Source of the DNA: Phycisphaerae bacterium
GTDB lineage: Bacteria; Planctomycetota; Phycisphaerae; Sedimentisphaerales; Anaerohalosphaeraceae
Direction: 5' to 3'
Length of the DNA stretch: 15,770 bases
Assembly: GCA_021736615.1 (NCBI GenBank)
Contig: JAIPFN010000124.1
Span: forward strand, 1-15,770
In this document: positions 8,299-15,127 of the stretch, in pieces
Layout: each line of letters opens with the position of its first letter
Numbering within the stretch: the stretch's first letter is position 1
Translations under genes and position numbers: made by a program
The notes under the pieces: generated by a model
The model's database searches: none
Seen by the model: the letters and a program-made list of their open reading frames with translations, nothing else
What the model was told of the DNA's origin: nothing

Positions 8299-10320
8299 CT
8301 AGAATTTATATTTGAGATTAACGTATAAGCTTCTCTGAATAAATCCGCCTCCAGTGGAAAAAAAACGATCCGGACCAAACTCCTGGTGATCATTATCGAA
8401 TATATTTTGACCCCAGGCACCGATTTCCAGGTCTTTAGTCGGTTGCCAGATCAAACCGATATCAGTCCGGACAAAAGCCGGAACATCTTCGGTTCGGTTA
8501 TTGTCATAGTAGTAAATTGCACCATTCAACGCGAGTTTATCAGTAACATTATAATAGGCCCTGATCTGAAACTGATTTTCAGGAGTTCTCCCTGCCGTTT
8601 CAGAGTCGTCAACACCTTCTAAGTCCATTTTCAGAAAAGTGTAGCTTGGGATCAGCTTTAATTTATCTGTTGGTCGCCAGTTTATCAGCAGTTCTGTTCC
8701 ATAAGAGTAACCATCCTGACCATTGTCCCATTGAAACGTATCTGCATCTACCTGCTTTAATGTCTCGAGTTTGTCGAACTGATTCAGGAAGCACGCCATA
8801 TCAAACGACAATTTCTCATTGGGTATTGCCCTGTAACCGACCTCATAAGCAATTAACTCTTCAGGATCAAAATCCCTGTTCGGAAGTATCTCGGAAATGC
8901 TGCCCGGAGCAACAACATCAAGAACGATAGTCTCATCATAGTTTGTAAGACTCGGAATTCTTAAAGCTCTGGAAACGGCGACCCAGACAGTATTTTTATC
9001 GTCAGGGGTCCAGACGTAAGAGGCCCTCGGCTGGAACTCGAAGTCAGTCAGATCATTATTCTCAAGCTTTGTCCCAACAGTCAATTTGCTTTCAGAGTCA
9101 ATTTCAAAACTGCTTTGGACAAATCCGCTGAACGTATGAAGAATTCGGCTGTCAGGATTAAATTGTATCTTATCGATATTGTTAACAGCGGTTTGTATTC
9201 TCTTAAAACCAAGACCCCAGACCAGTTGATTAGACTCGTCAGTGAAAAAACTATGCTGAAAATCAATGTCGAATGTTTCATATTTCTCACGGAAATTTGC
9301 CTCGCTGCTGTCAACATCCCGTTTACTTCGGTCAAAATACATTTGAAGCGACATACGGGAATCTTCCGATATCTCGCGGCTCCAGCGTCCAAGCATATTC
9401 CAGTTATAAGTATCAATATCTGTATTTACAAGGGGATTTGTACCTGCTGAAATGTCTGCGACACGGATACCATTACCTGCTCTGTCAAAATGCCAGTCAC
9501 CCTGAAATGTCAGGTTATCGCTATTACTAATCCCAAAATCTGTCCTGAAACCGGTTTGAAATGCACCCTGGTCATCTGTAAAACCCGGGTTTCCAAAAGT
9601 CTTTGATGAATCTGTTTCTTTTTCCATTGCATAAATACGATAAAATGAATTCTCTGATAATTTACCGCCGTAACGTAAGGACCCAAAACCTTTTTCCTCA
9701 TTGCCCGCTCCACCCTGAACGAGTCCCCCCTGCGTATCTCTGGAATCTTTAGTTATGATATTTATTATACCAGTGAATGCATTTGCACCCCAGAGACTGC
9801 CGCCCGGACCTCGAATAACCTCGATTCTTTCAATGTCATCGAGAATATAATCCAGGCTCTCCCAGAACACTCCCGAAAAAATTGGAGTATAAACCGTTCT
9901 TCCGTCCACCTTAACAAGCAGCGTACGCCCAAAACGTTCGGAAAAGTTGCGCGAGGAAACCACCCATTTACCCGCATCGATTCTGGCAACATACAAACCG
10001 GGAACCATCCTAAGAAGTTCCGGGATACTCCTATGGCCGCTTCGCTGAATATCTTCATGTGTAATCACATAAATCGCAGCCGGAGACGTAAAAACATCCT
10101 GGCCCTGCGTACGAGTAACGGAAATAACCTCCATATCCATCAATTCCTCAAGCGGCAAATCGAACAAACCCCCGGCTTCGACCGCACCGTCATTAGGGTC
10201 GTTCGGGTCAACAGGTACAATTGAATTATCAGCTACATCACGCCTATCAGCCGCAAAAACCCCCGTCGCCAATAAAAACATCGCCGTCAGCAATACTAGA
10301 AATATCCTTTTTCGCACCAT
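8299..10320 (-). CDS. TonB-dependent outer-membrane receptor
   Basis: A 673-residue receptor. Signal peptide MVRKRIFLVLLTAMFLLATGVFA (given as its span, residues 1-23), then an acidic linker with DPNDPND, then the plug domain (about 60-195: LPLEELMDMEVISVTRTQ, SPAAIYVITHEDIQRSG, ELLRMVPGLYVARI, ERIEVIRGPGGSLWGANA, GIINIITK), then a 22-strand-type barrel ending in the expected aromatic (LYVNLKYKF). The plug start is that of the common LEELM...EV.SV group, often found beside YfiR-like proteins and sensor proteins. The substrate is unknown; no siderophore or vitamin genes are nearby. The gene starts an apparent operon with the YfiR-like protein (71-nt gap) and the kinase. The ATG at 10318-10320 is preferred over the adjoining TTG at 10321-10323; the ribosome site is weak. 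Length is normal for the family. Confidence 0.93.
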   Translation of the reverse strand: MVRKRIFLVLLTAMFLLATGVFAADRRDVADNSIVPVDPNDPNDGAVEAGGLFDLPLEELMDMEVISVTRTQGQDVFTSPAAIYVITHEDIQRSGHRSIPELLRMVPGLYVARIDAGKWVVSSRNFSERFGRTLLVKVDGRTVYTPIFSGVFWESLDYILDDIERIEVIRGPGGSLWGANAFTGIINIITKDSRDTQGGLVQGGAGNEEKGFGSLRYGGKLSENSFYRIYAMEKETDSSKTFGNPGFTDDQGAFQTGFRTDFGISNSDNLTFQGDWHFDRAGNGIRVADISAGTNPLVNTDIDTYNWNMLGRWSREISEDSRMSLQMYFDRSKRDVDSSEANFREKYETFDIDFQHSFFTDESNQLVWGLGFKRIQTAVNNIDKIQFNPDSRILHTFSGFVQSSFEIDSESKLTVGTKLENNDLTDFEFQPRASYVWTPDDKNTVWVAVSRALRIPSLTNYDETIVLDVVAPGSISEILPNRDFDPEELIAYEVGYRAIPNEKLSFDMACFLNQFDKLETLKQVDADTFQWDNGQDGYSYGTELLINWRPTDKLKLIPSYTFLKMDLEGVDDSETAGRTPENQFQIRAYYNVTDKLALNGAIYYYDNNRTEDVPAFVRTDIGLIWQPTKDLEIGAWGQNIFDNDHQEFGPDRFFSTGGGFIQRSLYVNLKYKF

Positions 10321-10440
10321 CAAAAAATGGCCCCCGCCATACGATTGATTTATTCACAAGTATAAAACCCAACCAGAAACCGCCCCGGTCCAACAAATCA
10401 ATCATTCGGCACAAAAAGGATACTCCTTAAGTAAGATAAT

Positions 10441-10465
10441 AAAAAAAACCGGCCAAAAGCCGGTC
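10441..10465 (-). terminator. Rho-independent terminator of the VIT/vWA operon
   Basis: On the - strand ACCGGC and GCCGGT form a perfect 6-bp GC-rich stem around a TTTTG loop, followed directly by eight T residues (A run at 10441-10448 on the + strand). It lies about 150 nt past the stop of the VIT/vWA gene and about 120 nt before the receptor start, so it divides the two - strand blocks. Confidence 0.85.
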
Positions 10466-10486
10466 TTAGTGGTTATTCGATGAATG

Positions 10487-10511
10487 GTAGGATGGGCTGT
10501 GCCCATGCTGT
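10487..10511. repeat. Dispersed palindromic repeat, copy A
   Basis: GTAGG is followed by the perfect inverted repeat ATGGGC-TGT-GCCCAT (10492-10506) and then GCTGT. It matches copy C (15102-15126) at 21 of 25 positions and shares its flanks with copy B (14484-14508). It lies in the spacer after the VIT/vWA gene, ahead of the terminator in transcription order. Confidence 0.75.
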
Positions 10512-10543
10512 TTACTCTTTTATTTAAAATTCTTTCTTCTTTT

Positions 10544-10570
10544 CTTCATGCCCTTCATGTCCTTCATGGT
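10544..10570. repeat. Nine-base tandem repeat, three units (CTTCATGNN)
   Basis: CTTCATGCC, CTTCATGTC and CTTCATGGT follow one another without a gap. The spacer has no gene on either strand. This type of CCTTCATG repeat recurs between genes in planctomycete and verrucomicrobial genomes (recalled, not checked). Confidence 0.8.
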
Positions 10571-10577
10571 TATTAAA

Positions 10578-10608
10578 AATCCGCGTAATCGGCGTAATCC
10601 GCGGATAA
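10578..10608. repeat. Nine-base-period hairpin repeat after the VIT/vWA stop, copy 1
   Basis: Units AATCCGCGT, AATCGGCGT, AATCCGCGG, then ATAA. The ends ATCCGCG and CGCGGAT pair to form a 7-bp stem. On the - strand it starts a few bases after the TGA of the VIT/vWA gene and its far arm is followed by TTTTTAATAA, so it could also act as a terminator. The same 31 bases occur at 13394-13424. Confidence 0.85.
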
Positions 10609-10613
10609 AAAAA

Positions 10614-13160
10614 TCAGTTCACCGTAGTCTCATACTTAACCCCATCCGGAACAGGCACAGGAACAACAACGCTAACCCCGCTTTCACCATCGGTCACTGT
10701 CGCCGAATCAACCGCAAGAAACGCCGTATAAGCACTCATCAAACCATACTCAAGAGCCGTATCTCGTATCGCTAGCGGTATCTGCGGATCATTATCATAC
10801 GTCCCCATCGTCGCCAGGGACTCGATCCTCTTACGTGCCCACACGCACGCGATACCTTCATGTTTGCTCGACGGGTCGTCAAGATCGACCGGAACTTCAA
10901 TAACCTCATCGGCGCCTTCAACCGTCCCGCTTATCGTAATAGCCGAAGTCCCCTCTCCCTTAAACCTGCCCGTGATAACTATCGGCCGTCCGACAAACAG
11001 ATCGCTCACACGGCTTGGATAAACGTCAAAAACTTCCATCCCGCCAAAGTCGATCCCGACATCCGTCATCGCCGGATGCGTGATCCGGTCATAAAACGCG
11101 TCGACGATCTCACCACAGCTGTCATCAAGCCCCACATAAGCAACCGCCCCCTTGCCAAGTTTCGCCATCCTGTCAAGCAGATACCGGTTAGGTGAAGAAC
11201 CAACCCCGAAACTGAATATCCGGCTATCGCCGAGTTTAGCCTGAACCGCCGCGAGTATCTGCTTTTCATTACCGATAAACCCGTCGGTCATAAACGACAC
11301 AAACCGAAACCGATCAGGGTCATGCTCAAAATCCAAAGCCGCCTTGATCCCCTCGATCATCTGCGTCCCCCCGCTGCCCTTGAGCGATTCGACAAACTCC
11401 AGACCCTTTGCAATATTATCAGGCGTCGCGATAACCGGATCGGCACCTAACTTCGAAGCATTGCTCGAAAAACGAATGATCTGGAAAGTATCGTCGGGTC
11501 CAAGCTTTCTAAGTGCCCGCGATATCGCGTCCTTGGCCTTAGCCATCGGCTTGCCTCGCATCGACCCCGAACAGTCCAATACAAATATCATCTCCATCGC
11601 CGCCCGCTTAACATTCTTCAAACTCTCCGGCGGATAAACCATCATCGTAAAAAATCCCCCCCGCTCGTCACGCGTAGTAACCACAGCCGACTTAACCTTT
11701 TTACCCGCAACACGGTACCGCAACACGAAATCCTTATTCGGTATACTGTCGTTTTCGCTTATGGCAACATTGACACTGTTTTTCCCATCAAACTTCTTGC
11801 TTATAGCATGGTTCGCCGACCGAACTTCCTCGATCTTAACCCCCGCGTCAATATCGACAGCAAGCGAAATATCATGCCCGCTGCGCTGGGTCGGCTTTAA
11901 ATACTGAACTTCCGTCTTTTGCCCGGAAGTTCCTCGTTTACCCGCGGCAACGGCGCCTACACCGTCTGTACTGCCCGGAGGGTTATAACGCGGCCCGACC
12001 ACCATCGGGAACACAAACTCATACCACCCGTCGACATACTCCAGCGTATTGAAATACTTGATGTCGATGTCGATATTCTTACCCGGCTCGATGTTTGCAA
12101 CCTTCTGCGTAAAAATATTCGCCCTTTCCTGGGTAAGCAAACTGGCCACATGCCCCTGCTGCTTGGCCTGCCGGTAAATCTTCTCGGCCTCTTTACGCTC
12201 ACGGATGATCCCGCGAATCTTCCTGTCGCCGACGGTCATAATAAACTCGTTAACCGCCGCGTTTTGCGGAAGCGGAAAAACATAAACCGCCTCGATCTTC
12301 GTATCGAACGGATTTTCAAACTGCTGCTGAACCCGCACAGAAGCAATATACCCGGCAATCTGCCCGCTGACATCGGTATGCTTAAGCGGCAAAGGCACAT
12401 CCTCCTTACCATCGCCCATCTTAGCCAGCAAAGCACCAGTCCCTGCACCGTCGTCATCAGCAACTCCCCCCTGCGGCCGCCTCGAAATAATCCAAATCTC
12501 ATCGGCATCAACATGACGAAGATCAACAACCCCCTGCCTCTCAGCGTGACGATAACCCACATCACCGCTGCTTCTATCAGCGAATAAACGCTGCGTTGTC
12601 GGAACTTTACTCAAAACCGCAGCACGCTCTCCCTTACCATTAAGACGAACAGAATTCCGGCCTTCACGAAGCACAACAGGACTCTCAGAGATGCTTGAAG
12701 TAATCCCTGTAGAAACACGTTTAGATTCATTATTAATATTATCATACCTGGTCCCAACGGTGGCCGTCTTTTTGGACGACACATGCCCATCATTAAAAGT
12801 CACAATCGATTCATAATTGCCATCAGGACTGCTATTAGCAACCGGCCCTGGTGCACTCCTTATACGTTTTCTCGTAATCGCATCTAAATCTTTCTGCCCG
12901 TCTTTTTTACCTCCGGTAACATCATCCTCCCAATTCTTTTGAGCCAGAATATTTTCGGCACTGGGATTAGTCACCCCATCCCCTTCATTCTCTGCAATCT
13001 CCCGCTTATCCATCTTCTCGTCAGCACCTGCAACAACCCTGAAGCGTCCTATCTGTCTAGGTTCATCATCACGTGCCATTTCTTTATCTCCACACCCGAC
13101 AAATGGAACCAGAATTGTCATGGCAACCAACAATAACGAAATCGAAATTCTATTTTTCAC
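10614..13160 (-). CDS. VIT and von Willebrand factor A domain lipoprotein
   Basis: An 848-residue protein. The N-terminus is a lipoprotein-like signal: basic start, hydrophobic core, then PFVGC with Cys23, suggesting a membrane-anchored extracytoplasmic protein. Residues 24-250 are low-complexity and charged with no recognised domain. A VIT domain follows (about 255-390: GYIASVRVQQQFENPF, EAVYVFPLPQNAAVNEFIM, KIRGIIRERKEAEKIYRQAK, ERANIFTQKVANIEPG), then a vWA domain (about 522-695) with an intact metal site: DCSGS (Asp529, Ser531, Ser533), Thr599 in GGTQM and Asp626 in MTDG. The end WARKRIESLA and YGLMSAYTAFLAVD is typical of bacterial VIT/vWA proteins. No LPxTG or PEP-CTERM anchor is seen. 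Such proteins bind other proteins through the metal site; ligand unknown. The GTG start is supported by AGGAG 7 nt before it. It is the last gene of the sigma/dockerin/cohesin block, after a 312-nt spacer. Confidence 0.9.
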   Translation of the reverse strand: MKNRISISLLLVAMTILVPFVGCGDKEMARDDEPRQIGRFRVVAGADEKMDKREIAENEGDGVTNPSAENILAQKNWEDDVTGGKKDGQKDLDAITRKRIRSAPGPVANSSPDGNYESIVTFNDGHVSSKKTATVGTRYDNINNESKRVSTGITSSISESPVVLREGRNSVRLNGKGERAAVLSKVPTTQRLFADRSSGDVGYRHAERQGVVDLRHVDADEIWIISRRPQGGVADDDGAGTGALLAKMGDGKEDVPLPLKHTDVSGQIAGYIASVRVQQQFENPFDTKIEAVYVFPLPQNAAVNEFIMTVGDRKIRGIIRERKEAEKIYRQAKQQGHVASLLTQERANIFTQKVANIEPGKNIDIDIKYFNTLEYVDGWYEFVFPMVVGPRYNPPGSTDGVGAVAAGKRGTSGQKTEVQYLKPTQRSGHDISLAVDIDAGVKIEEVRSANHAISKKFDGKNSVNVAISENDSIPNKDFVLRYRVAGKKVKSAVVTTRDERGGFFTMMVYPPESLKNVKRAAMEMIFVLDCSGSMRGKPMAKAKDAISRALRKLGPDDTFQIIRFSSNASKLGADPVIATPDNIAKGLEFVESLKGSGGTQMIEGIKAALDFEHDPDRFRFVSFMTDGFIGNEKQILAAVQAKLGDSRIFSFGVGSSPNRYLLDRMAKLGKGAVAYVGLDDSCGEIVDAFYDRITHPAMTDVGIDFGGMEVFDVYPSRVSDLFVGRPIVITGRFKGEGTSAITISGTVEGADEVIEVPVDLDDPSSKHEGIACVWARKRIESLATMGTYDNDPQIPLAIRDTALEYGLMSAYTAFLAVDSATVTDGESGVSVVVPVPVPDGVKYETTVN

Positions 13161-13167
13161 GTCAAAT

Positions 13168-13172
13168 CTCCT
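13168..13172 (-). promoter_or_regulatory. Shine-Dalgarno AGGAG that fixes the GTG start of the VIT/vWA gene
   Basis: On the - strand AGGAG lies 7 nt before GTG at 13158-13160. The first internal ATG is in the signal peptide core (residue 14) and has no such site, so GTG is the start. Confidence 0.8.
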
Positions 13173-13320
13173 GCAAAAGTAAATAACAATAAATCAAAAA
13201 CCAAAACCAACATTTAATAGTCTTCTCTTTTTTTATATTTTTCTCTTATCTCTCCCTTTTCCTCTTTGTCGCTGAGCAAAGCGAAGTCCCGGGTTCACGT
13301 CGGGATGGCAAAAAAGAAAA

Positions 13321-13348
13321 ACAAGCCCAACTCACAAAAGTTGCAAGC
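13321..13348. repeat. 28-nt dispersed repeat, copy 1
   Basis: Starts ACAAGC and contains CACAAAAGTTGCAAGC. It matches 15188-15215 at 24 of 28 positions. Both copies lie in spacers of the sigma block region. Confidence 0.7.
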
Positions 13349-13393
13349 AGCATTTCACAAAACAAACACCGCTGTTTTTATATCTTTGTTTTT

Positions 13394-13424
13394 AATCCGC
13401 GTAATCGGCGTAATCCGCGGATAA
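13394..13424. repeat. Nine-base-period hairpin repeat, copy 2
   Basis: Identical over 31 bases to the element at 10578-10608 (AATCCGCGT, AATCGGCGT, AATCCGCGG, ATAA). It lies about 50 nt beyond the stop of the cohesin-like gene on the - strand. Confidence 0.88.
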
Positions 13425-13450
13425 ATTCTTTTTGGTTGCGGCTATGCTGC

Positions 13451-13472
13451 TCCGTGTAATCTGCGGATAAAT
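13451..13472. repeat. Degenerate partial copy of the nine-base-period repeat
   Basis: TCCGTGTAATCTGCGGATAA resembles the last two units of the element at 13394-13424 (TCGGCGTAATCCGCGGATAA) with a few changes. It abuts the TGA stop of the cohesin-like gene (13473-13475). Confidence 0.65.
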
Positions 13473-13934
13473 TCACTCAACAGTAACCGCAGCCTCAATC
13501 GTCTTACCGTCACCATCGCCGACGACATTGACAATCACCTGATACTCCGGCAAAACATCGCCGCTAACCTGCATATGAAGCGTAGCGACCCTCGTCCTTC
13601 CCACCGGCAGATCGTCCTGTGTACTGAATTTCGCAAGTATGATCCTGCCTTTCATAAGAGCAGCCGGATCGTAATACGGAGGTTTCTTAAAAGCGGCATG
13701 TTCGCCCCCTTCGACACCGACGATCTTAACATCTCCCTTAAGTGCCTTTATCTCCACCTGGTATACCCCAAGCGAATTATCGCCCGAGTCAACATAAACC
13801 CCCACCGGCACAAAGAAAACCGACTCCTCACCACGGGCAGCACTGGAATCGCCCCGCGCAGCCGGCTCTGACCCGGCAACGCCGGCCAGCACCAGAACAA
13901 AAACAAACGCTTTTAATATACTCGATAATTTCAT
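13473..13934 (-). CDS. Secreted cohesin-like beta-sandwich protein
   Basis: A 153-residue protein with a clear signal peptide (KLSSILKAFVFVLVLAGVAG), then a short repeated linker (AARGDSS, AARGEES), then one all-beta domain. The pattern VGVYVDSGDNSLGVYQVEI, GDVKIVGVEGGE, F-KKPPYYDP, GRIILAKFS and GRTRVATLHMQVSG resembles the cohesin / carbohydrate-binding beta-sandwich fold (self-association strand, YDP turn, then the lat-f-v strand). The match is by eye and is not close to cellulosomal cohesins. It follows the dockerin gene directly, which supports a cohesin-dockerin pair. Start choice: two ATGs lie 6 nt apart. The upstream one (13938-13940) overlaps the previous stop as ATGA but has AAAGGAG only 1 nt away; the second (13932-13934) has it at 7 nt and is preferred. 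The same protein could instead serve only as a partner of the VIT/vWA lipoprotein. Confidence 0.72.
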   Translation of the reverse strand: MKLSSILKAFVFVLVLAGVAGSEPAARGDSSAARGEESVFFVPVGVYVDSGDNSLGVYQVEIKALKGDVKIVGVEGGEHAAFKKPPYYDPAALMKGRIILAKFSTQDDLPVGRTRVATLHMQVSGDVLPEYQVIVNVVGDGDGKTIEAAVTVE

Positions 13935-13936
13935 GG

Positions 13937-14416
13937 TCATGCTCCTTTGTTAATCCGAACCGCCCGTGCGGCAACCGCATCAATATCCTTACCGTCAACA
14001 ACCCCGTCACCATTAATATCCCACTGAAGATCAACCCGCTCGCTCGCCTCGACCCGCCGTGCAAGCACAAACGCGTCAAGAATATCAACCCGCCCGTTAC
14101 GGTCAACATCCTCCTTAACAGCCTGCATATCAACCAACGCCACTGTCCTGGAATCCATGTCCCCGTCGCCGTCAAAATCATGCACAAACGCAAACACAAC
14201 AACCGCCGCCACAGCCGCAGCCGAAACCGCCCAGCGCCCGATCCGAAGCCGCCAACGCTTTTTACCAAGGTGCTTTCGCGCCTCAGCCAAAATCGCCCGG
14301 TCAACCTCAACCGGAACACCCCGCCGGGCCCCATACAGAGATTTAAGGTCGCCAACAAACTCGCCGCCAACCTCAAACTCGCCGCCATCTTCAATTTTAT
14401 CATATTTATCATTCAT
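13937..14416 (-). CDS. Single-pass membrane protein with extracytoplasmic dockerin, putative anti-sigma factor
   Basis: A 159-residue protein. Residues 1-60 are cytoplasmic, acidic then basic (AILAEARKHLGKKRWRLRIGRW); a single helix spans about 62-78 (AVSAAAVAAVVVFAFV); the rest is outside. The outer part has two dockerin-type loops: D103-x-D105-x-N107-x-R109-V-D111-x2-D114 followed by AFVLARRV, and D133-x-N135-x-D137-G-V139-V-D141-x2-D144 followed by IDAVAARAV. Together they form a type I-like dockerin that should bind two calcium ions and a cohesin. A further acidic loop, DFDGDGDMD (80-88), sits right at the membrane. The gene follows the sigma factor by 96 nt and precedes a cohesin-like secreted protein. 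Place and topology are those of an anti-sigma factor, but the N-terminal part has no recognised zinc anti-sigma (HxxxCxxC) motif, so that role is inferred. GTGGAG lies about 8 nt before the ATG. It could instead be only a surface anchor for the cohesin-like protein. Confidence 0.8.
   Translation of the reverse strand: MNDKYDKIEDGGEFEVGGEFVGDLKSLYGARRGVPVEVDRAILAEARKHLGKKRWRLRIGRWAVSAAAVAAVVVFAFVHDFDGDGDMDSRTVALVDMQAVKEDVDRNGRVDILDAFVLARRVEASERVDLQWDINGDGVVDGKDIDAVAARAVRINKGA
13942..13948 (-). promoter_or_regulatory. Shine-Dalgarno AAAGGAG that chooses the second ATG of the cohesin-like gene
   Basis: AAAGGAG on the - strand lies 7 nt from the ATG at 13932-13934 and only 1 nt from the ATG at 13938-13940. 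It lies within the last codons of the dockerin gene, so translation is probably coupled. Confidence 0.7.
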
Positions 14417-14483
14417 TATTGCATCTCCACAACCTTAAGCACCCAACAACTCAAAAAAGTCACAAAAAAATAAAAAAAACATC

Positions 14484-14508
14484 GTAGGGTGTACTTTAGT
14501 ACACGCGT
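14484..14508. repeat. Dispersed palindromic repeat, copy B, between the sigma and dockerin genes
   Basis: GTAGG then the perfect inverted repeat GTGTACT-TT-AGTACAC (14489-14504) and GCGT. The flanks match copies A and C while the stem sequence differs but still pairs. On the - strand the hairpin lies just after the sigma stop and is followed, after 9 nt, by TTTTTTTTATTTTTTT, so it could also act as a weak terminator or attenuator. Confidence 0.72.
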
Positions 14509-14512
14509 TCGC

Positions 14513-15052
14513 TTACCCCAGAAAATACTTACGAACATCCGCATTACCACGAAGCTTCCTTAAACCCTTATACAACCAAGACTTAACTGTACTGAGAGGT
14601 ACCTTCATAATCTCGGCAATCTCATCAAGCGAAAAACCGTCAACAAACCGCAGCAGCACGACCTCCCGCTGATTTTCCGGCAAAACATCCATCGCCGCGC
14701 GTAATTCGGCCCGCTGAATATCAAGTGGATTTTCTGCCTCTGCCTCCTCATTACTGAATGCGACCTCCGTCGAGACAAACTTAAACCGCCGCCGTTTTTT
14801 CCCTGCAGTTATCGAAAAATTCTTCACGACCGGATAAAGAAATGTAGTCATTTTGGCGGTAAGCACAAACCCCGGAAACTTTTTGAGCAGATACATAAAA
14901 GTCTCCTGCAAAACATCCAGAGCCTCTCCGTCCCTGCCCGTAAACCGCCGCGCCAGGTTATAAACCCAGTCCCGATAGCGGGTGTATAAAACCTCAAACG
15001 CACCGTCGTCGCCGCCATTGATCTCTTCGATTAGTTCTCCGTCAGTCTTCAT
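14513..15052 (-). CDS. ECF-like sigma-70 family RNA polymerase sigma factor
   Basis: A 179-residue, two-domain sigma factor. Region 2 (about 18-85) contains AFEVLYTRYRDWVYNLARRF and ALDVLQETFMYLLKKF, which bind core polymerase and the -10 element; region 4 (about 113-166) contains LPENQREVVLLRFVDGFSLDEIAEIM and the recognition helix PLSTVKSWLYKGLRKLR (the first given here in family terms, residues 124-149). Regions 1 and 3 are absent, as in ECF types. The longer frame to 15121 is rejected: its first 23 residues are written by the palindromic repeat copy C and a hydrophobic low-complexity stretch, whereas MKTDGELIEEINGGDDGAFE is a normal ECF start. No clear Shine-Dalgarno is seen before the ATG at 15050-15052. 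It heads the block with the dockerin membrane protein, cohesin-like protein and VIT/vWA lipoprotein, and probably regulates them and itself; target promoters cannot be read here. Confidence 0.9.
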   Translation of the reverse strand: MKTDGELIEEINGGDDGAFEVLYTRYRDWVYNLARRFTGRDGEALDVLQETFMYLLKKFPGFVLTAKMTTFLYPVVKNFSITAGKKRRRFKFVSTEVAFSNEEAEAENPLDIQRAELRAAMDVLPENQREVVLLRFVDGFSLDEIAEIMKVPLSTVKSWLYKGLRKLRGNADVRKYFLG

Positions 15053-15101
15053 ATGAAAGACAAAATAACCAAACAAACCAAAAAAAACAAGAACAAAAAC
15101 C

Positions 15102-15126
15102 GTAGGGTGGTCCGTGCCCACGCTGT
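15102..15126. repeat. Dispersed palindromic repeat, copy C, upstream of the sigma gene
   Basis: GTAGG, then GTGGTC-CGT-GCCCAC (15107-15121, one mispair) and GCTGT. It differs from copy A at four of 25 positions; two of these changes form one compensated pair (A-T to G-C) at the base of the stem. Confidence 0.75.
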
Positions 15127-15127
15127 C

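Larger units (their letters stand above)
13161..13472. other. 312-nt spacer without a gene, rich in repeats
   Basis: No coding frame is convincing on either strand. From left to right it holds the ribosome site of the VIT/vWA gene, a mostly pyrimidine tract (about 13213-13268, purine-rich on the transcribed - strand), a short inverted repeat TCCCG/CGGGA (about 13287-13306), a 28-nt repeat also found at 15188-15215, and two copies of the nine-base-period repeat next to the stop of the cohesin-like gene. I see no strong -35/-10 pair, so whether the VIT/vWA gene has its own promoter is open. Confidence 0.6.

Noticed and set aside
10408..10432. AAGGA/TCCTT inverted repeat as an operator
   Set aside because: Only 5 bp per arm with a 3-base gap, within chance expectation for this spacer.
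10321..10440. Promoter of the receptor with TATACT as -10
   Set aside because: No -35 box at a proper distance; not enough to call.
11919..12587. 222-residue + strand frame inside the VIT/vWA gene, and similar long + strand frames inside the kinase and receptor
   Set aside because: Antisense to well-supported genes, no family likeness and no ribosome site.
15053..15121. Extra 23 residues at the start of the sigma factor with a hydrophobic segment
   Set aside because: Written by a dispersed repeat and low-complexity sequence; the family start is at 15052.
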